Assembly (NCBI RefSeq): GCF_002284575.1
Contig: NZ_NPKJ01000075.1
Location: 222,017 to 286,016 of the forward strand
Origin: Mesorhizobium temperatum
GTDB taxonomy: Bacteria; Pseudomonadota; Alphaproteobacteria; Rhizobiales; Rhizobiaceae
Length of the DNA: 64,000 bases
Direction: 5' to 3'
In this document: piece after piece, positions 8,928-17,434 of the stretch
How the letters are laid out: each line of letters begins with the position of its first letter
Position numbering within the stretch: position 1 is the first letter of the stretch
Position numbers and translations under genes: made by a program
Notes under the pieces: model-generated
Database searches by the model: none
Told to the model about the DNA's origin: nothing
Seen by the model: the letters and a program-made list of their open reading frames with translations, nothing else

Positions 8928-9755
8928 CTACATTTTCGGGTCGAGCCAGTCGCGCACCGCGTCGCCCAGCATGTTGATGCCGAGCAGCGTGATCGAGATG
9001 CAGAGACCCGGCAGGATGATCAGATGCGGCGCCTGGCCGATATAGGGCCGTGCGGTCGACAGCATGTTGCCCCAACTCGGCGCCGGAGGCGGGACGCCCA
9101 GCCCCAGAAAGCTCAGCGCGCTCTCCGACAGGATGATCCAGCCGAACATTGTGGTGGCGAGCACGATGATCGGAGCGACGCAATTGGGCAGCACATGCCG
9201 CGCCATGGTGATGATCTCGCTGTTGCCCATCACGCGGGAGGCCTCGACATATTCCCGCTCGCGAATGGACATCACGGAGGCCCGCACCACGCGCACCACG
9301 ATCGGCATGTAGGCAAGGCCGAGCGCAACGATGATGCCCTCGCGGCTGGCGCCGATCACCGCCATCAGGCCGAGCGCCAGAAGTAGGCCGGGGAAGGCGA
9401 GGAAGGCGTCGTTGACCATCATGATGACGCCATCGACCCAGCCCCGCAGGAAACCGGCGAGAACGCCGAACACGATGCCGAGGATCAATGCGAAGGCGAC
9501 CGTCGCAAAAGCGATCCAGGCGCTGGTCCGCGCGCCGCTGGCGAGGCGGCTGAGCACATCGCGTCCGAACTCGTCGGCGCCGAGCAGGTGCAGAGGCGAG
9601 GGCCCGCTGAGGCGCGACGGCAGATCGAGCTTGAGCGGATCGTAGGGCGCGATCCACGGGCCGAACACGGCCAGAAGGATCAATGTCCCGGTGACGGCGA
9701 TCCCGAAGATCGCGTTGAATTTCAGGCCGGGCCGGCCGAGCACACGGGCGATCAT
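8928..9755 (-). CDS. Oligopeptide-type ABC permease, DppC family
   Basis: A 275-residue inner-membrane permease with about six membrane segments. It carries the family's N-terminal cytoplasmic start, the periplasmic loop ending in HLLGADEFGRDVLSRL, and the EAA loop (EYVEASRVMGNSEI...HVLPN) that docks on the ATPase. It begins inside the last codons of the upstream dppB-type gene (4-bp overlap) and is followed 41 bp later by the ATPase gene, so the three are co-translated. Pairs with DppB as the translocation pore for a peptide-like solute. Confidence 0.93.
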   Translation of the reverse strand: MIARVLGRPGLKFNAIFGIAVTGTLILLAVFGPWIAPYDPLKLDLPSRLSGPSPLHLLGADEFGRDVLSRLASGARTSAWIAFATVAFALILGIVFGVLAGFLRGWVDGVIMMVNDAFLAFPGLLLALGLMAVIGASREGIIVALGLAYMPIVVRVVRASVMSIREREYVEASRVMGNSEIITMARHVLPNCVAPIIVLATTMFGWIILSESALSFLGLGVPPPAPSWGNMLSTARPYIGQAPHLIILPGLCISITLLGINMLGDAVRDWLDPKM

Positions 9756-10693
9756 GCGGCGACCCTCGGATCGAGCAGCGGATAGACGAGGTCAACGAGA
9801 AGGTTGACCACGACGTAGATGAAGGCAACGAACAGCATCGTACCCTGAATCACGGGATAGTTGCGGGCATAGATCGCATCGACCAGCAGCCGGCCGAGGC
9901 CGGGAATGGTGAAGACGGTCTCGATGACGACGATGCTGGAAAGCAGGCTGCCGAGCACCAAGCCGATCAGGGTCAAGGTGGGCGCGAAGGCATTCTTGAA
10001 AGCGTGTCGCCACATCACCGCGCTTTCCGAAAGCCCCTTCGCCCGCGCATGGGTGATGTATTCCAGGCGCGCCACCTCGATCGTGCTGGCCCTGGCCATG
10101 CGTGCAATCGGGCCGGATTCGACGAGCACCAGGGTAACCACGGGCAGGATCACATAGAGAGCGGCTTGGGCGAAGTCGCGGCTGAAGGGCACATAGCCGA
10201 CGACCGGCAGCCAGCCGAGATAGAGGCCGAAGATCAGCATCAGCATCAGCCCCAGCCAGAAACTGGGGATCGAGAGCAGGATGGTCGAGGTGGCGACGAC
10301 AGTGACGTCGCGGAGACTGTCCTGCTTCCAGGCGGCCAGCATGCCGGCAGGCACGGCGATCGCCGAGGCAACAAGCACGGCGAGAAAAACGATGGTCGAG
10401 GAGACGGCGAAACGGTCGAGGATCAGCGGCAGCACCTCTTGCCCGCTGCCGATCGAGCGTCCGAAATCGCCTGAAAGGACGTTGCCGGCCCAGATCAGAT
10501 ATTGCACCACCACAGGCTGGTCGAGCCCCATCTGATGCCGCATCGCATCGACCTGTCCGGGCTGCGCGAGGTCTCCCAGCATCAGCGTCGCGGGATCGCC
10601 GGGGACGAAGCGCATCATCACAAACACCGCAACCGACACCAGGATGAGGGTCGGTATGGCGCTGGCGATCCGGGTCAGGACAAAGCGGACCAT
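9752..10693 (-). CDS. Oligopeptide-type ABC permease, DppB family
   Basis: A 313-residue permease. Features are an N-terminal membrane anchor (FVLTRIASAIPTLILVSVAV), a periplasmic region with FVPGDPATLMLG, and then five further membrane segments. The EAA motif lies at YITHARAKGLSESAVMWRHAFKNA, and the family's C-terminal LVYPLLDPRV is present. The start has AGGAGAAACG directly upstream and lies within the last codons of the C45 hydrolase gene. Forms the channel with the DppC-type protein. No periplasmic binding protein is encoded in this operon, so one must come from elsewhere. Confidence 0.93.
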   Translation of the reverse strand: MVRFVLTRIASAIPTLILVSVAVFVMMRFVPGDPATLMLGDLAQPGQVDAMRHQMGLDQPVVVQYLIWAGNVLSGDFGRSIGSGQEVLPLILDRFAVSSTIVFLAVLVASAIAVPAGMLAAWKQDSLRDVTVVATSTILLSIPSFWLGLMLMLIFGLYLGWLPVVGYVPFSRDFAQAALYVILPVVTLVLVESGPIARMARASTIEVARLEYITHARAKGLSESAVMWRHAFKNAFAPTLTLIGLVLGSLLSSIVVIETVFTIPGLGRLLVDAIYARNYPVIQGTMLFVAFIYVVVNLLVDLVYPLLDPRVAA

Positions 10694-11871
10694 CGTTTCT
10701 CCTGTGATATCGAAGGTCTCTCCCGCGCCGGCACTGCCTTCTCCGCGCGCTCGAGGATCTCGTCTTCGATGGTGAGTTCGTAGCGGGTGAATTCGCGGTT
10801 CTTGGCCGGCAACGGCGCGATCTCCATGACGCCGGCGGCTGGTTCGAAGACGATCATCGCCACCGTCGCCGAGAGATTGCCGCCTTCCTTCCTGATCTGC
10901 GGACGGCACACGCTGAACGGCGAAGCGAAGTCGTCGAACAAGGCTTCCTTCAGGTCGTCGATGGTAATGTCCCCATGCCGCGCCGACAGGTGACGGCGCA
11001 CGCGGTGGTCGCGATAGAGACTGTCCGGCACGTCGCGAAGTCCGGTTTCGCGCAGCTTCGACAATGCCACGGGGCTCTGCCAGTGATTGGCGTGGACGAT
11101 CATGTCGTTGTCCGGATAGATGGCGAAGGCCTCGTCCGGCGCGCATTCGAAATCGACCGTGAACCCCTCGGCGGTGCTCAGGATCATGTTGTTGGAGCCG
11201 GATTTCGGCGTCGTCGCCACCACCTTGATGGCATGGGCGAAATGCTGCGCCTCAAGAGCCCGGCGCCGGACGAAGGGAAGCGGAATTCCGATCTCGCGAT
11301 AGTCGCGGTCCGATTCGAGATAGTTCGCGGTGATGCCGATGCCGGCCGCGTTGAAGCCGCTGCGCGCCAGTCCGCCGGCTTCGGTGAAGGTGAGGAGGTC
11401 CGGCCCGTCCGTTCGCCGGATGCGCAGCACCACCGAGGTCTCGGCGCACTCGGCCTTCCAATCCCAGTTCTGGCCGTGGATGAGCCTGCCGTTCCGGGTT
11501 GCCTCCGGCAGGATCGCCGCGCCCGTGCATCCGTCGGGCTCGTCGTCGGAAATGCCTTTCTCGCGCCGGGCAAGCTGCAGGATTTCGGTACGCGCATTGA
11601 CCAGGACGATCGAGGACAGGTCGAGGTTGGCGCCTGACGCAATCCCTTCCATTTCCTCGACGAGATCGGGCGCCCATTGCCGCAAGCGAGGCAGAAAGAT
11701 GCCGGAGAACCGCGCGACATCGTCCCGCCTGAAGCCGAAACGGTCGAGTTGGCCGGCATAGAGCGCTACCGAAGCGCCGATACGCCCGCGCGCCTGTTCG
11801 CCATAGGCCATGCCGCGCGCTCTTGGCGCTCCATCGATCTCGACAAGCGGAAAAGGTGCGACTGTTGTCAT
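10675..11871 (-). CDS. C45 family autoproteolytic acyltransferase/hydrolase
   Basis: A 398-residue Ntn-hydrolase of the acyl-CoA:6-aminopenicillanic acid acyltransferase type. The Gly114-Cys115 pair in DEPDGCTGAA matches the self-cleavage site that makes Cys115 the N-terminal nucleophile. This is followed by the conserved GRLIHGQNWDW, and further family features are GFNAAGIGITANYL and NMILSTAEGF. Members cleave amide bonds of acylated amino acids or lactams. It is the first gene of an operon with the Dpp-type transporter, suggesting it processes the imported amide in the cytoplasm (no signal peptide seen). Its stop overlaps the dppB-type start by 19 bp. Probably controlled by the divergent GntR regulator. 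Confidence 0.85.
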   Translation of the reverse strand: MTTVAPFPLVEIDGAPRARGMAYGEQARGRIGASVALYAGQLDRFGFRRDDVARFSGIFLPRLRQWAPDLVEEMEGIASGANLDLSSIVLVNARTEILQLARREKGISDDEPDGCTGAAILPEATRNGRLIHGQNWDWKAECAETSVVLRIRRTDGPDLLTFTEAGGLARSGFNAAGIGITANYLESDRDYREIGIPLPFVRRRALEAQHFAHAIKVVATTPKSGSNNMILSTAEGFTVDFECAPDEAFAIYPDNDMIVHANHWQSPVALSKLRETGLRDVPDSLYRDHRVRRHLSARHGDITIDDLKEALFDDFASPFSVCRPQIRKEGGNLSATVAMIVFEPAAGVMEIAPLPAKNREFTRYELTIEDEILERAEKAVPARERPSISQEKRWSALS

Positions 11872-12005
11872 TAAAGGGAGGCCTCAACTCGTGTGAGCTT
11901 GGATATTAATGCATTTTGATCGAATGAAAAGCAGGAAAATTCGCTAGATTGCCAGTTCGAACTGCGTGGCGCATATCTATAATGCGAACGCTTGAGGAAG
12001 TGCCT
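11872..12005. promoter_or_regulatory. Divergent promoter region, C45/dpp operon and GntR gene
   Basis: This 134-bp gap is AT-rich for the window and must hold both promoters. On + a TATAAT lies at 11978-11983 with TTCGAA at 11956-11961 (16-bp spacer), ahead of the GntR start and its GAGGAA. On - a TAATAT follows TTTTCA at 16 bp and points to the C45 gene. GntR/FadR regulators normally bind such divergent gaps; I could not define one clear operator. Confidence 0.5.
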
Positions 12006-12938
12006 ATGAACGAAACGATCATCGACCGGCCGGCACGCAGCGAGGTAGCCAGTCCGCTGCAGATCGATCTGGCGCGGCGGATCCTGGAGCGGATCAGGGA
12101 TTCGGGCTGGACGGTTGGAACCCGCGTCTCGGTGCCGGACCTTGCCCGCACGTTCGGCGTTTCGCGTTCCCCCGTCAGCGCGGCGCTGGAACTGCTGGTC
12201 GCCCAGGGCATCTTAAGCCCCTTCGAGACGAGGGGGCTGCAATTGGCACGCGATGTCGCCGACCTCGACCCTGAGGATATCCTGCCCAGTTCTCCGCTCG
12301 AGGAGCTTTACCGCAGGATGATGCGGGAGCGCGCGCTCGGTCAGTTGCCCCAGGAGGTGTCCGAGGCGGAATTGATGCCGCGCTATCAAGTGTCGCGCGG
12401 CGTCGTGCGCAAGCTTTTGCTCCGCTTTGCCGCCGAAGGGCTGGTGCAGCGCCTGCCGGGGCATGGCTGGCGTTTCGCCGACACACTTGTCGGCGAGGAC
12501 GCCTACCGGGAAAGCTATGAATTCCGGATGGCCGTCGAATGCGCGGCGCTGCGGTCGCCCATGTTCAATGCGGATCCCCAGCAGCTGGCGCCGGTCCGGC
12601 GCGCTCACGAGCGCATCCTGGCGATCGTGTCGACGGGCAAGACGCTGATCGGCGGCGACGAATGGTTCCGGATCAACGCATCGTTTCACGAAGGGCTTGC
12701 GGCCTGTTCCGGCAACCGGTTCCTGGCGGATGCGGTGCGCCAGCAGAACAATCTGCGCCGGTTGCAGGAATCGGCAGGTTTCGAGGAACTGCCGGCGGAA
12801 CGCATCGAGCAGTCCTGCCGGGAACATCTGGCCATCCTCGATGCTGTCGAAGCGGGCGAGATCGAATGGGCCGAGGCGCTGCTGCGCCAGCATCTACGGC
12901 AGGCCTCCGAGTTCGCTTCGCCGCAGCGCTCGATCTGA
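12006..12938 (+). CDS. GntR-family regulator with two winged-helix domains and FCD domain
   Basis: A 310-residue regulator starting at the ATG that follows GAGGAAGTGCCT. Residues about 17-80 form a GntR winged helix (PDLARTFGVSRSPVSAALE). Residues about 96-158 look like a second, divergent winged helix (ELMPRYQVSRGVVRKLLLRF ending in GHGWRF). From about 165 on it is an FCD-type all-helical ligand-binding domain (ESYEFRMAVECAALRS, FHEGLAACSGN, EHLAILDAVEAGE) of the FadR subfamily. Most FadR-type proteins have only one winged helix, so the tandem arrangement is unusual. Divergent from the C45/dpp operon, which it likely controls in response to that system's substrate. Confidence 0.85.
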   Translation: MNETIIDRPARSEVASPLQIDLARRILERIRDSGWTVGTRVSVPDLARTFGVSRSPVSAALELLVAQGILSPFETRGLQLARDVADLDPEDILPSSPLEELYRRMMRERALGQLPQEVSEAELMPRYQVSRGVVRKLLLRFAAEGLVQRLPGHGWRFADTLVGEDAYRESYEFRMAVECAALRSPMFNADPQQLAPVRRAHERILAIVSTGKTLIGGDEWFRINASFHEGLAACSGNRFLADAVRQQNNLRRLQESAGFEELPAERIEQSCREHLAILDAVEAGEIEWAEALLRQHLRQASEFASPQRSI

Positions 12939-13091
12939 TGCCTGCCACGGTGAGCATCATTCCATCATCATTCCGCGCCGCCTGAGCGTCACGCGCTCGA
13001 TGGCCGCGCAATGCGCCGACACCGGCCTCCATCGGGAATTGGGCGATCTGGAGCGAGCGTCCCGCCGATCGCTTCACGCCAATCCGCTCCG

Positions 13092-13277
13092 TCAAATGCC
13101 GGGATTGGATGTTTTAGGACCGATTTTCAGCGGCGCATCATTTTCATCCGGATTGGGAACGGGAGCCTCGTCGGGAAGTCTGTCCGGGTCCGGCTCGCGC
13201 ACCGGCTTCGGTTCAGGAAGCGGCGGTGGCGTGGGCGCCGGAGTGGGCGTTGGTTCGGGAGTGGGAAGAATGGCCAT
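13092..13277 (-). CDS. Small proline-rich protein
   Basis: A 61-residue protein, very rich in Pro with alternating Glu/Asp, beginning MAILPTPEPTPTPAPTPPP. The start is backed by a purine-rich ribosome binding site (GAGGAAGGAAA) about eight bases upstream. No signal peptide or fold is visible; it is probably disordered. I recognise no family. It lies alone between the convergent GntR gene and the next + gene. The 299 bp that follow (13278-13576) hold no other gene I can support. Confidence 0.6.
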   Translation of the reverse strand: MAILPTPEPTPTPAPTPPPLPEPKPVREPDPDRLPDEAPVPNPDENDAPLKIGPKTSNPGI

Positions 13278-13576
13278 GGCGTGATTTCCTTCCTCGCTGC
13301 ACTCTGCCTTGGCGCGTCGCTGACGTCGGCCGGGATTTGACGCCACCCGTTTCGACCGGTTTCGCTCTACGGGCTGATGCACGCAGAACGACCACGCGTG
13401 CCTATGGTTCCGATGGCAACCTCCGATGATCCCGCAGGCATCAGGCACTCGTGGCAGGACGGCGCCGTCAGAAAAGTGATCGAATGGTACGCGCATGAGG
13501 GCCTTGTCGGCGTCGTGGAGCGCCATAATTTCCATTTCAGGGTGGGACGAACTCACCTACTGAATAGGAGGCGGCC

Positions 13577-14011
13577 GTGAAGCACCAAACACTTGACCAA
13601 CTGCATACCGTTGCCGACGTTCACGCTGAAGCAACAGACCTCGTAGCGACCCGAAGCCAGCGTCTCGAACGTTGGGCGAAACTGCTGGAGAAAAATCCCG
13701 ATCGGCGTCTCGAAGCGCTGACGGGCACCGAATACAAGTCCCCTGAGATACGCGAAAAAATGCGTTACAACGACTCGCCTCTCACGGTTGCCTTCGAGGA
13801 CCCGATCTTTCGCGCACAAGGCTTGAGAGACGACACCTACGGTGAAGCCAGGCGCTTCTTCGAACTGACCGACTGGCAGTTGCACGAAATCGTCTGCCAT
13901 TGCCATGTCGGCGCCACGATACGAGCGCGATGGGCTGCCTCTCGCGTCCGTGCGGCAATGTCCGAGAGGTTCGGCTTCTTCGCCTGGCTGCGAGGAACAT
14001 TCATGCATTGA
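13577..14011 (+). CDS. Conserved-looking hypothetical protein
   Basis: A 144-residue soluble protein starting at GTG behind AGGAGG at six bases. It has no signal peptide or membrane segment. Regions LQHxx-type DWQLHEIVCHCH at about residue 98-109 contain two Cys and two His that might bind metal. The C-terminus (RFGFFAWLRG) is aromatic and basic. The strong ribosome binding site and codon usage like its neighbours support it as real. Function unknown. Confidence 0.65.
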   Translation: MKHQTLDQLHTVADVHAEATDLVATRSQRLERWAKLLEKNPDRRLEALTGTEYKSPEIREKMRYNDSPLTVAFEDPIFRAQGLRDDTYGEARRFFELTDWQLHEIVCHCHVGATIRARWAASRVRAAMSERFGFFAWLRGTFMH

Positions 14012-14192
14012 CGCAGCATTGACGCTGCCGGCATTCACGCTAGGGGCCGGCACGTTCAGGTGATGGAGGCGGCGAAGCGATTTCCACGCCTCGCATCAGT
14101 GGTCGTTGATGTGCGGATATGCCGTTCGGCGGCGATCCGCCATCGGCGAAGCTCGATCCAATCGGCCTCGATACCACAGGCATGGGCGGATT

Positions 14193-15899
14193 TCAGTCGG
14201 CGGGCGCGGTGTAGCGGCGATGGACCGCTTCCGCGATGGCGGCGCGGCTTCTATGCGGATCGAGACTATCGTCATCCTCGATGACAGCCGCTTCCTCCGC
14301 AAGTCCCTGGTCCTTGACCTGGTCGCGGAACCAGGCCGAATAGTCGCCGGCGCGCAAGTGATGCTCCCAGGTGCGGTCGTCGATCCCCTCGGCGATATGG
14401 AGGAACATCATGAGATTTTGCGCTTTCAGGTTGAGCCTGCCGTCCGCGCCGCGGAAATAGAAACTGTTGTCGCCAAGATCGCCCTCGGCATACTTGCGGA
14501 TATGGCGCTTGCGTTCCTGCCGGGGACGCTCGATTGAGATCGGTCTTGCGGGACCGGCCGTCGACCGGTTCCAATACAAGACCTTGTTTTCCGGTGGCGG
14601 CACGACGCCCTGCGGTACGCCCTCGCCAATTGCGGCACAGAAGCTTTCGATGACCTTGTCGGCTTCCGGGCCAAGAGCCAGCACCGTGTCGACACCTGCC
14701 AGCACATCCCGCGAAACCAGATCGGGATGTACTGTGACCAGAATGGTCGCCGAAAAGCTTTTTGGAAGCGCAAAGGATGTGCCATCGCGCGCGTGCGGCA
14801 ACAGGTGGTGTGCCTCGTCGATGATCAGCCAGTGCGGGCGTCCGGTGCGGGCGCGAAGCGCGGCAAGCTCCGGCAGCAGCTTGGCGAAGGCGTTTGGCCG
14901 CTCCGCGGTCTTGATCCCGAGCATGTTGACGGCGACATTGTTGGACGGCTTCGACAAGAGATCGAAGATTTCGCGCGAGCTCGGCGGGCTTTTTGCGTCG
15001 CCAACCACCAGCACGTCCTCCAGGTCCTCGTAGTCGCCCTCCGGGTCGAGCACGCAAAACTGGAAGCCTTGCTCGACGAAGCGCTCGGTCAGGGCGGTGG
15101 CGAGGGTGGATTTCCCGATTCCCGACGTGCCGGCCAGCAGCACGCCGCCGCCGCGCGGTGAAAGATGCATCACCGCGCCCGATCCGTCGTCCGCGCCAAT
15201 CTTGATGCGTTGCCGCGCCGTGTCTAGCAAGGCGGCGTCATGCGAGATGAGGCCCTCGATCAACTCCCTCACGCCCGCGCCGCGGGCACCATTCGTCACG
15301 TGGCCCGCCGTCTCCCTTACCTTCGGCAGTGCATTGGCGACTGCAACTCCGAAGCCGACGGCGCGCAGAAAGGCGTGATCGTTCTCCGCATCGCCGATGC
15401 CGACGACATTGTGGGCGGACAATTCCAGATCCTCAAGGGCGGCCGCAAGACCGGTCGCCTTGTTGACCCCGCTCGGCAGCACCATGACGGCACCCTTGTT
15501 GAAGATGATCTCCAGCTCCAGGCCAAGGTCCTTGATCACTTCCAGCACGATGGTCTCGTTGGGCTCCCTGGTGGCGACGACGGAACGTCCAATCGACAGG
15601 GGCGCGATCTTGCGCATCATCAGCCTGTCGACGAATTCCGCCGGAGGGGCCGGCGCCAGGATGCGCTCCTCCTTCGAAGCCGGCGTGTAGACGAGCGCGC
15701 CGTTCTCGGCGACGACCTTGTCGAAAATGCCAAGCTCCGGGAAAACGCTTTCGAGGTCGGCAAGCTCGCGACCGGTCACCATTATCAACTTGCGGCCGGT
15801 TTCCTTCAGCCGTTCGAGCGCAGCACGGGTCGCATCGGAAACGATCCCGTTTTCCGCGAGTGTGCCGTCGTAGTCAGTGGCTAGTGCAAGAGCATACAT
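14193..15899 (-). CDS. Fusion of HAD phosphatase and HerA-like ATPase
   Basis: A 568-residue protein. Residues 1-225 form a Cof-type HAD hydrolase: DYDGT (9-13) supplies the nucleophile Asp9 and acid Asp11, VTGR the motif II Thr42, Lys147 motif III, and GDAEND (169-174) motif IV. Residues about 235-440 form a P-loop ATPase with Walker A GTSGIGKST (257-265) and Walker B WLIIDE (357-362), resembling HerA/DUF87 ATPases. A C-terminal ~100 residues (GDNSFYFRGADGRLNL, YSAWFRDQVKD) form a third region of unknown role. No Shine-Dalgarno is seen before the ATG, but MYALALATDYDGTL is the expected HAD start. The substrate, and why an ATPase is attached, are unknown. Confidence 0.85.
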   Translation of the reverse strand: MYALALATDYDGTLAENGIVSDATRAALERLKETGRKLIMVTGRELADLESVFPELGIFDKVVAENGALVYTPASKEERILAPAPPAEFVDRLMMRKIAPLSIGRSVVATREPNETIVLEVIKDLGLELEIIFNKGAVMVLPSGVNKATGLAAALEDLELSAHNVVGIGDAENDHAFLRAVGFGVAVANALPKVRETAGHVTNGARGAGVRELIEGLISHDAALLDTARQRIKIGADDGSGAVMHLSPRGGGVLLAGTSGIGKSTLATALTERFVEQGFQFCVLDPEGDYEDLEDVLVVGDAKSPPSSREIFDLLSKPSNNVAVNMLGIKTAERPNAFAKLLPELAALRARTGRPHWLIIDEAHHLLPHARDGTSFALPKSFSATILVTVHPDLVSRDVLAGVDTVLALGPEADKVIESFCAAIGEGVPQGVVPPPENKVLYWNRSTAGPARPISIERPRQERKRHIRKYAEGDLGDNSFYFRGADGRLNLKAQNLMMFLHIAEGIDDRTWEHHLRAGDYSAWFRDQVKDQGLAEEAAVIEDDDSLDPHRSRAAIAEAVHRRYTAPAD

Positions 15900-16134
15900 C
15901 GAATTGTAGTCGGCAGTCCGAAAGCCGAACCGAAATGCTTTCTGGGCGGAAAGCCGTCTGCTCGGGTGACGTCCATTGGCCGATTCCCGTCATCGTTTGT
16001 CTGGCCGCCCGTAATGATGGCTGATTGATCCAAACGGCGCTGGCTGTCGATTGTTCCCGGCGGCGCAAGGCAGGCGTCGCGGAGGCCTGGCTTTTGGTTG
16101 AGCATCGGCTTTTCCCAAAGCCGGTATCCGCTTG

Positions 16135-16419
16135 CTAGCCGATGATCCTGAATCCGTTTGGCTCCTGGCCGGGATCGACGTCTTGGGATGTCACGCCGGA
16201 GACCGACGCCCCGGTCGGCCCTTTCCACAACCGGCTCATCATCGTCGAAACCGCGCCCTCGGCTCCGACGATCAGTGCCGTTACGGATCCGTCATCCTCG
16301 TTGCGAACCCATCCGGACAGACCGAGCTTCTCGGCCTCGGTGCGTGTCCAAACGCGAAAAGAGACGCCTTGCACCCTTCCATTGAGCCTGACGCGTACCG
16401 CCTTGCGCTCGTCCGCCAT
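16135..16419 (-). CDS. acyP: Acylphosphatase
   Basis: A 94-residue enzyme hydrolysing carboxyl-phosphate bonds of acyl phosphates. The signature GRVQGVSFRVW carries the phosphate-binding loop and catalytic Arg. GWVRNEDDGSV carries the catalytic Asn and the second family pattern. Length is normal for the family. The ATG follows GGAGG by five bases; a GTG two codons earlier would lie inside that ribosome binding site, so the ATG was preferred. The gene is alone on its strand; the HAD-HerA fusion starts 235 bp further along in the same direction. Confidence 0.93.
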   Translation of the reverse strand: MADERKAVRVRLNGRVQGVSFRVWTRTEAEKLGLSGWVRNEDDGSVTALIVGAEGAVSTMMSRLWKGPTGASVSGVTSQDVDPGQEPNGFRIIG

Positions 16420-16621
16420 GGTCACCTCCGTGCTGCTGGTTTCTCACACCTTCAACTCACCAGCGGCGGAAAAGGCTCCGCCATCACATTTTTAACGAAT
16501 TCGGCTGCCCGGCAGTCCGATGGAGACGTCCGTCCGCATGATGTCGGCGACGGAACCATGCGGCGGCGGCTTTGTTAAGGACGGACAGCTGCAGGTTGCT
16601 GGGCTTCGGAGCCACGATTTC

Positions 16622-17434
16622 ATGACCAACGATTCTCCAACGGGAGGCGCCATCCCGGCATCCGTTCCGACGATCGATGCGAAAGCGGCGCCGACGCTTC
16701 AGCACGCCGAGGCCGAGGTCTTTTATACAGAGGCGATCCGCGAACTCGCCGCGACGGACATTCCCTTTCTTGTCGCCGGCACCTACGCGGTGAGCGCCTA
16801 TACGGGCGTCACGCGCCAGACGAAGGACCTCGACATCTTCTGCAAGGCCGGCGACTACGCCCGCATCCTCGCCCATTTCAAGCAAGCCGGCTATGCGGTC
16901 GAGATCGTGGACGACCGATGGCTTGGAAAGGTCTTCAAAAGCACGCATTTTTTTGACGTCATATTCGCATCGGCAAATGGCACCATGCCGGTCGGCGACC
17001 AGTGGCTGGAGCATGCACGGCAGATCGAGCTGCTGGGCAGTCAGGTGCGGATCGTAGGTCCGACCGAGCTTATCTGGTCCAAATGCTTCATCCAGGACAG
17101 ACGCCGCCACGACGGCGCCGACATCGCTCATACCATCCTCAAGGCGCAGGATCAGATCGATTGGCACCGGCTGCTTTCCTACCTCGAAGTTCACTGGGAG
17201 GTGCTGTTGATGCAGCTTCTGAATTTTCGATGGATCTATCCGAGCGAGCGCGATCACATTCCCGCCTGGCTGCTGGACGAATTGCTTGACCGGCTCGCCA
17301 AGCAGAGGGAGTTGCCTACTCCCCGAATGAAGATCTGCCGCGGGCGCCTGCTTTCGCCGACCGACTACGAGATCGACGTCAAGGAATGGGGATTTGCCGG
17401 CGTCGGCGGAACAGGAGAATTTCGTGATGGCTGA
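16622..17434 (+). CDS. Nucleotidyltransferase-fold protein
   Basis: About 270 residues. The core LVAGTYAVSAYTGVTRQTKDLDIFCK matches the minimal nucleotidyltransferase pattern, in which a small-residue motif is followed by Arg/Thr and a D-x-D-type acidic pair (KDLDIF). The later ELIWSKCF helix is also typical of this group, in which substrates are rarely known. The frame is open to an earlier start at 16520, but the region before MTNDSP is not protein-like. Its stop overlaps the start of the metallophosphoesterase gene by 8 bp, so the two are co-translated. May transfer a nucleotide to a small molecule or protein; no transmembrane segment. Confidence 0.75.
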   Translation: MTNDSPTGGAIPASVPTIDAKAAPTLQHAEAEVFYTEAIRELAATDIPFLVAGTYAVSAYTGVTRQTKDLDIFCKAGDYARILAHFKQAGYAVEIVDDRWLGKVFKSTHFFDVIFASANGTMPVGDQWLEHARQIELLGSQVRIVGPTELIWSKCFIQDRRRHDGADIAHTILKAQDQIDWHRLLSYLEVHWEVLLMQLLNFRWIYPSERDHIPAWLLDELLDRLAKQRELPTPRMKICRGRLLSPTDYEIDVKEWGFAGVGGTGEFRDG

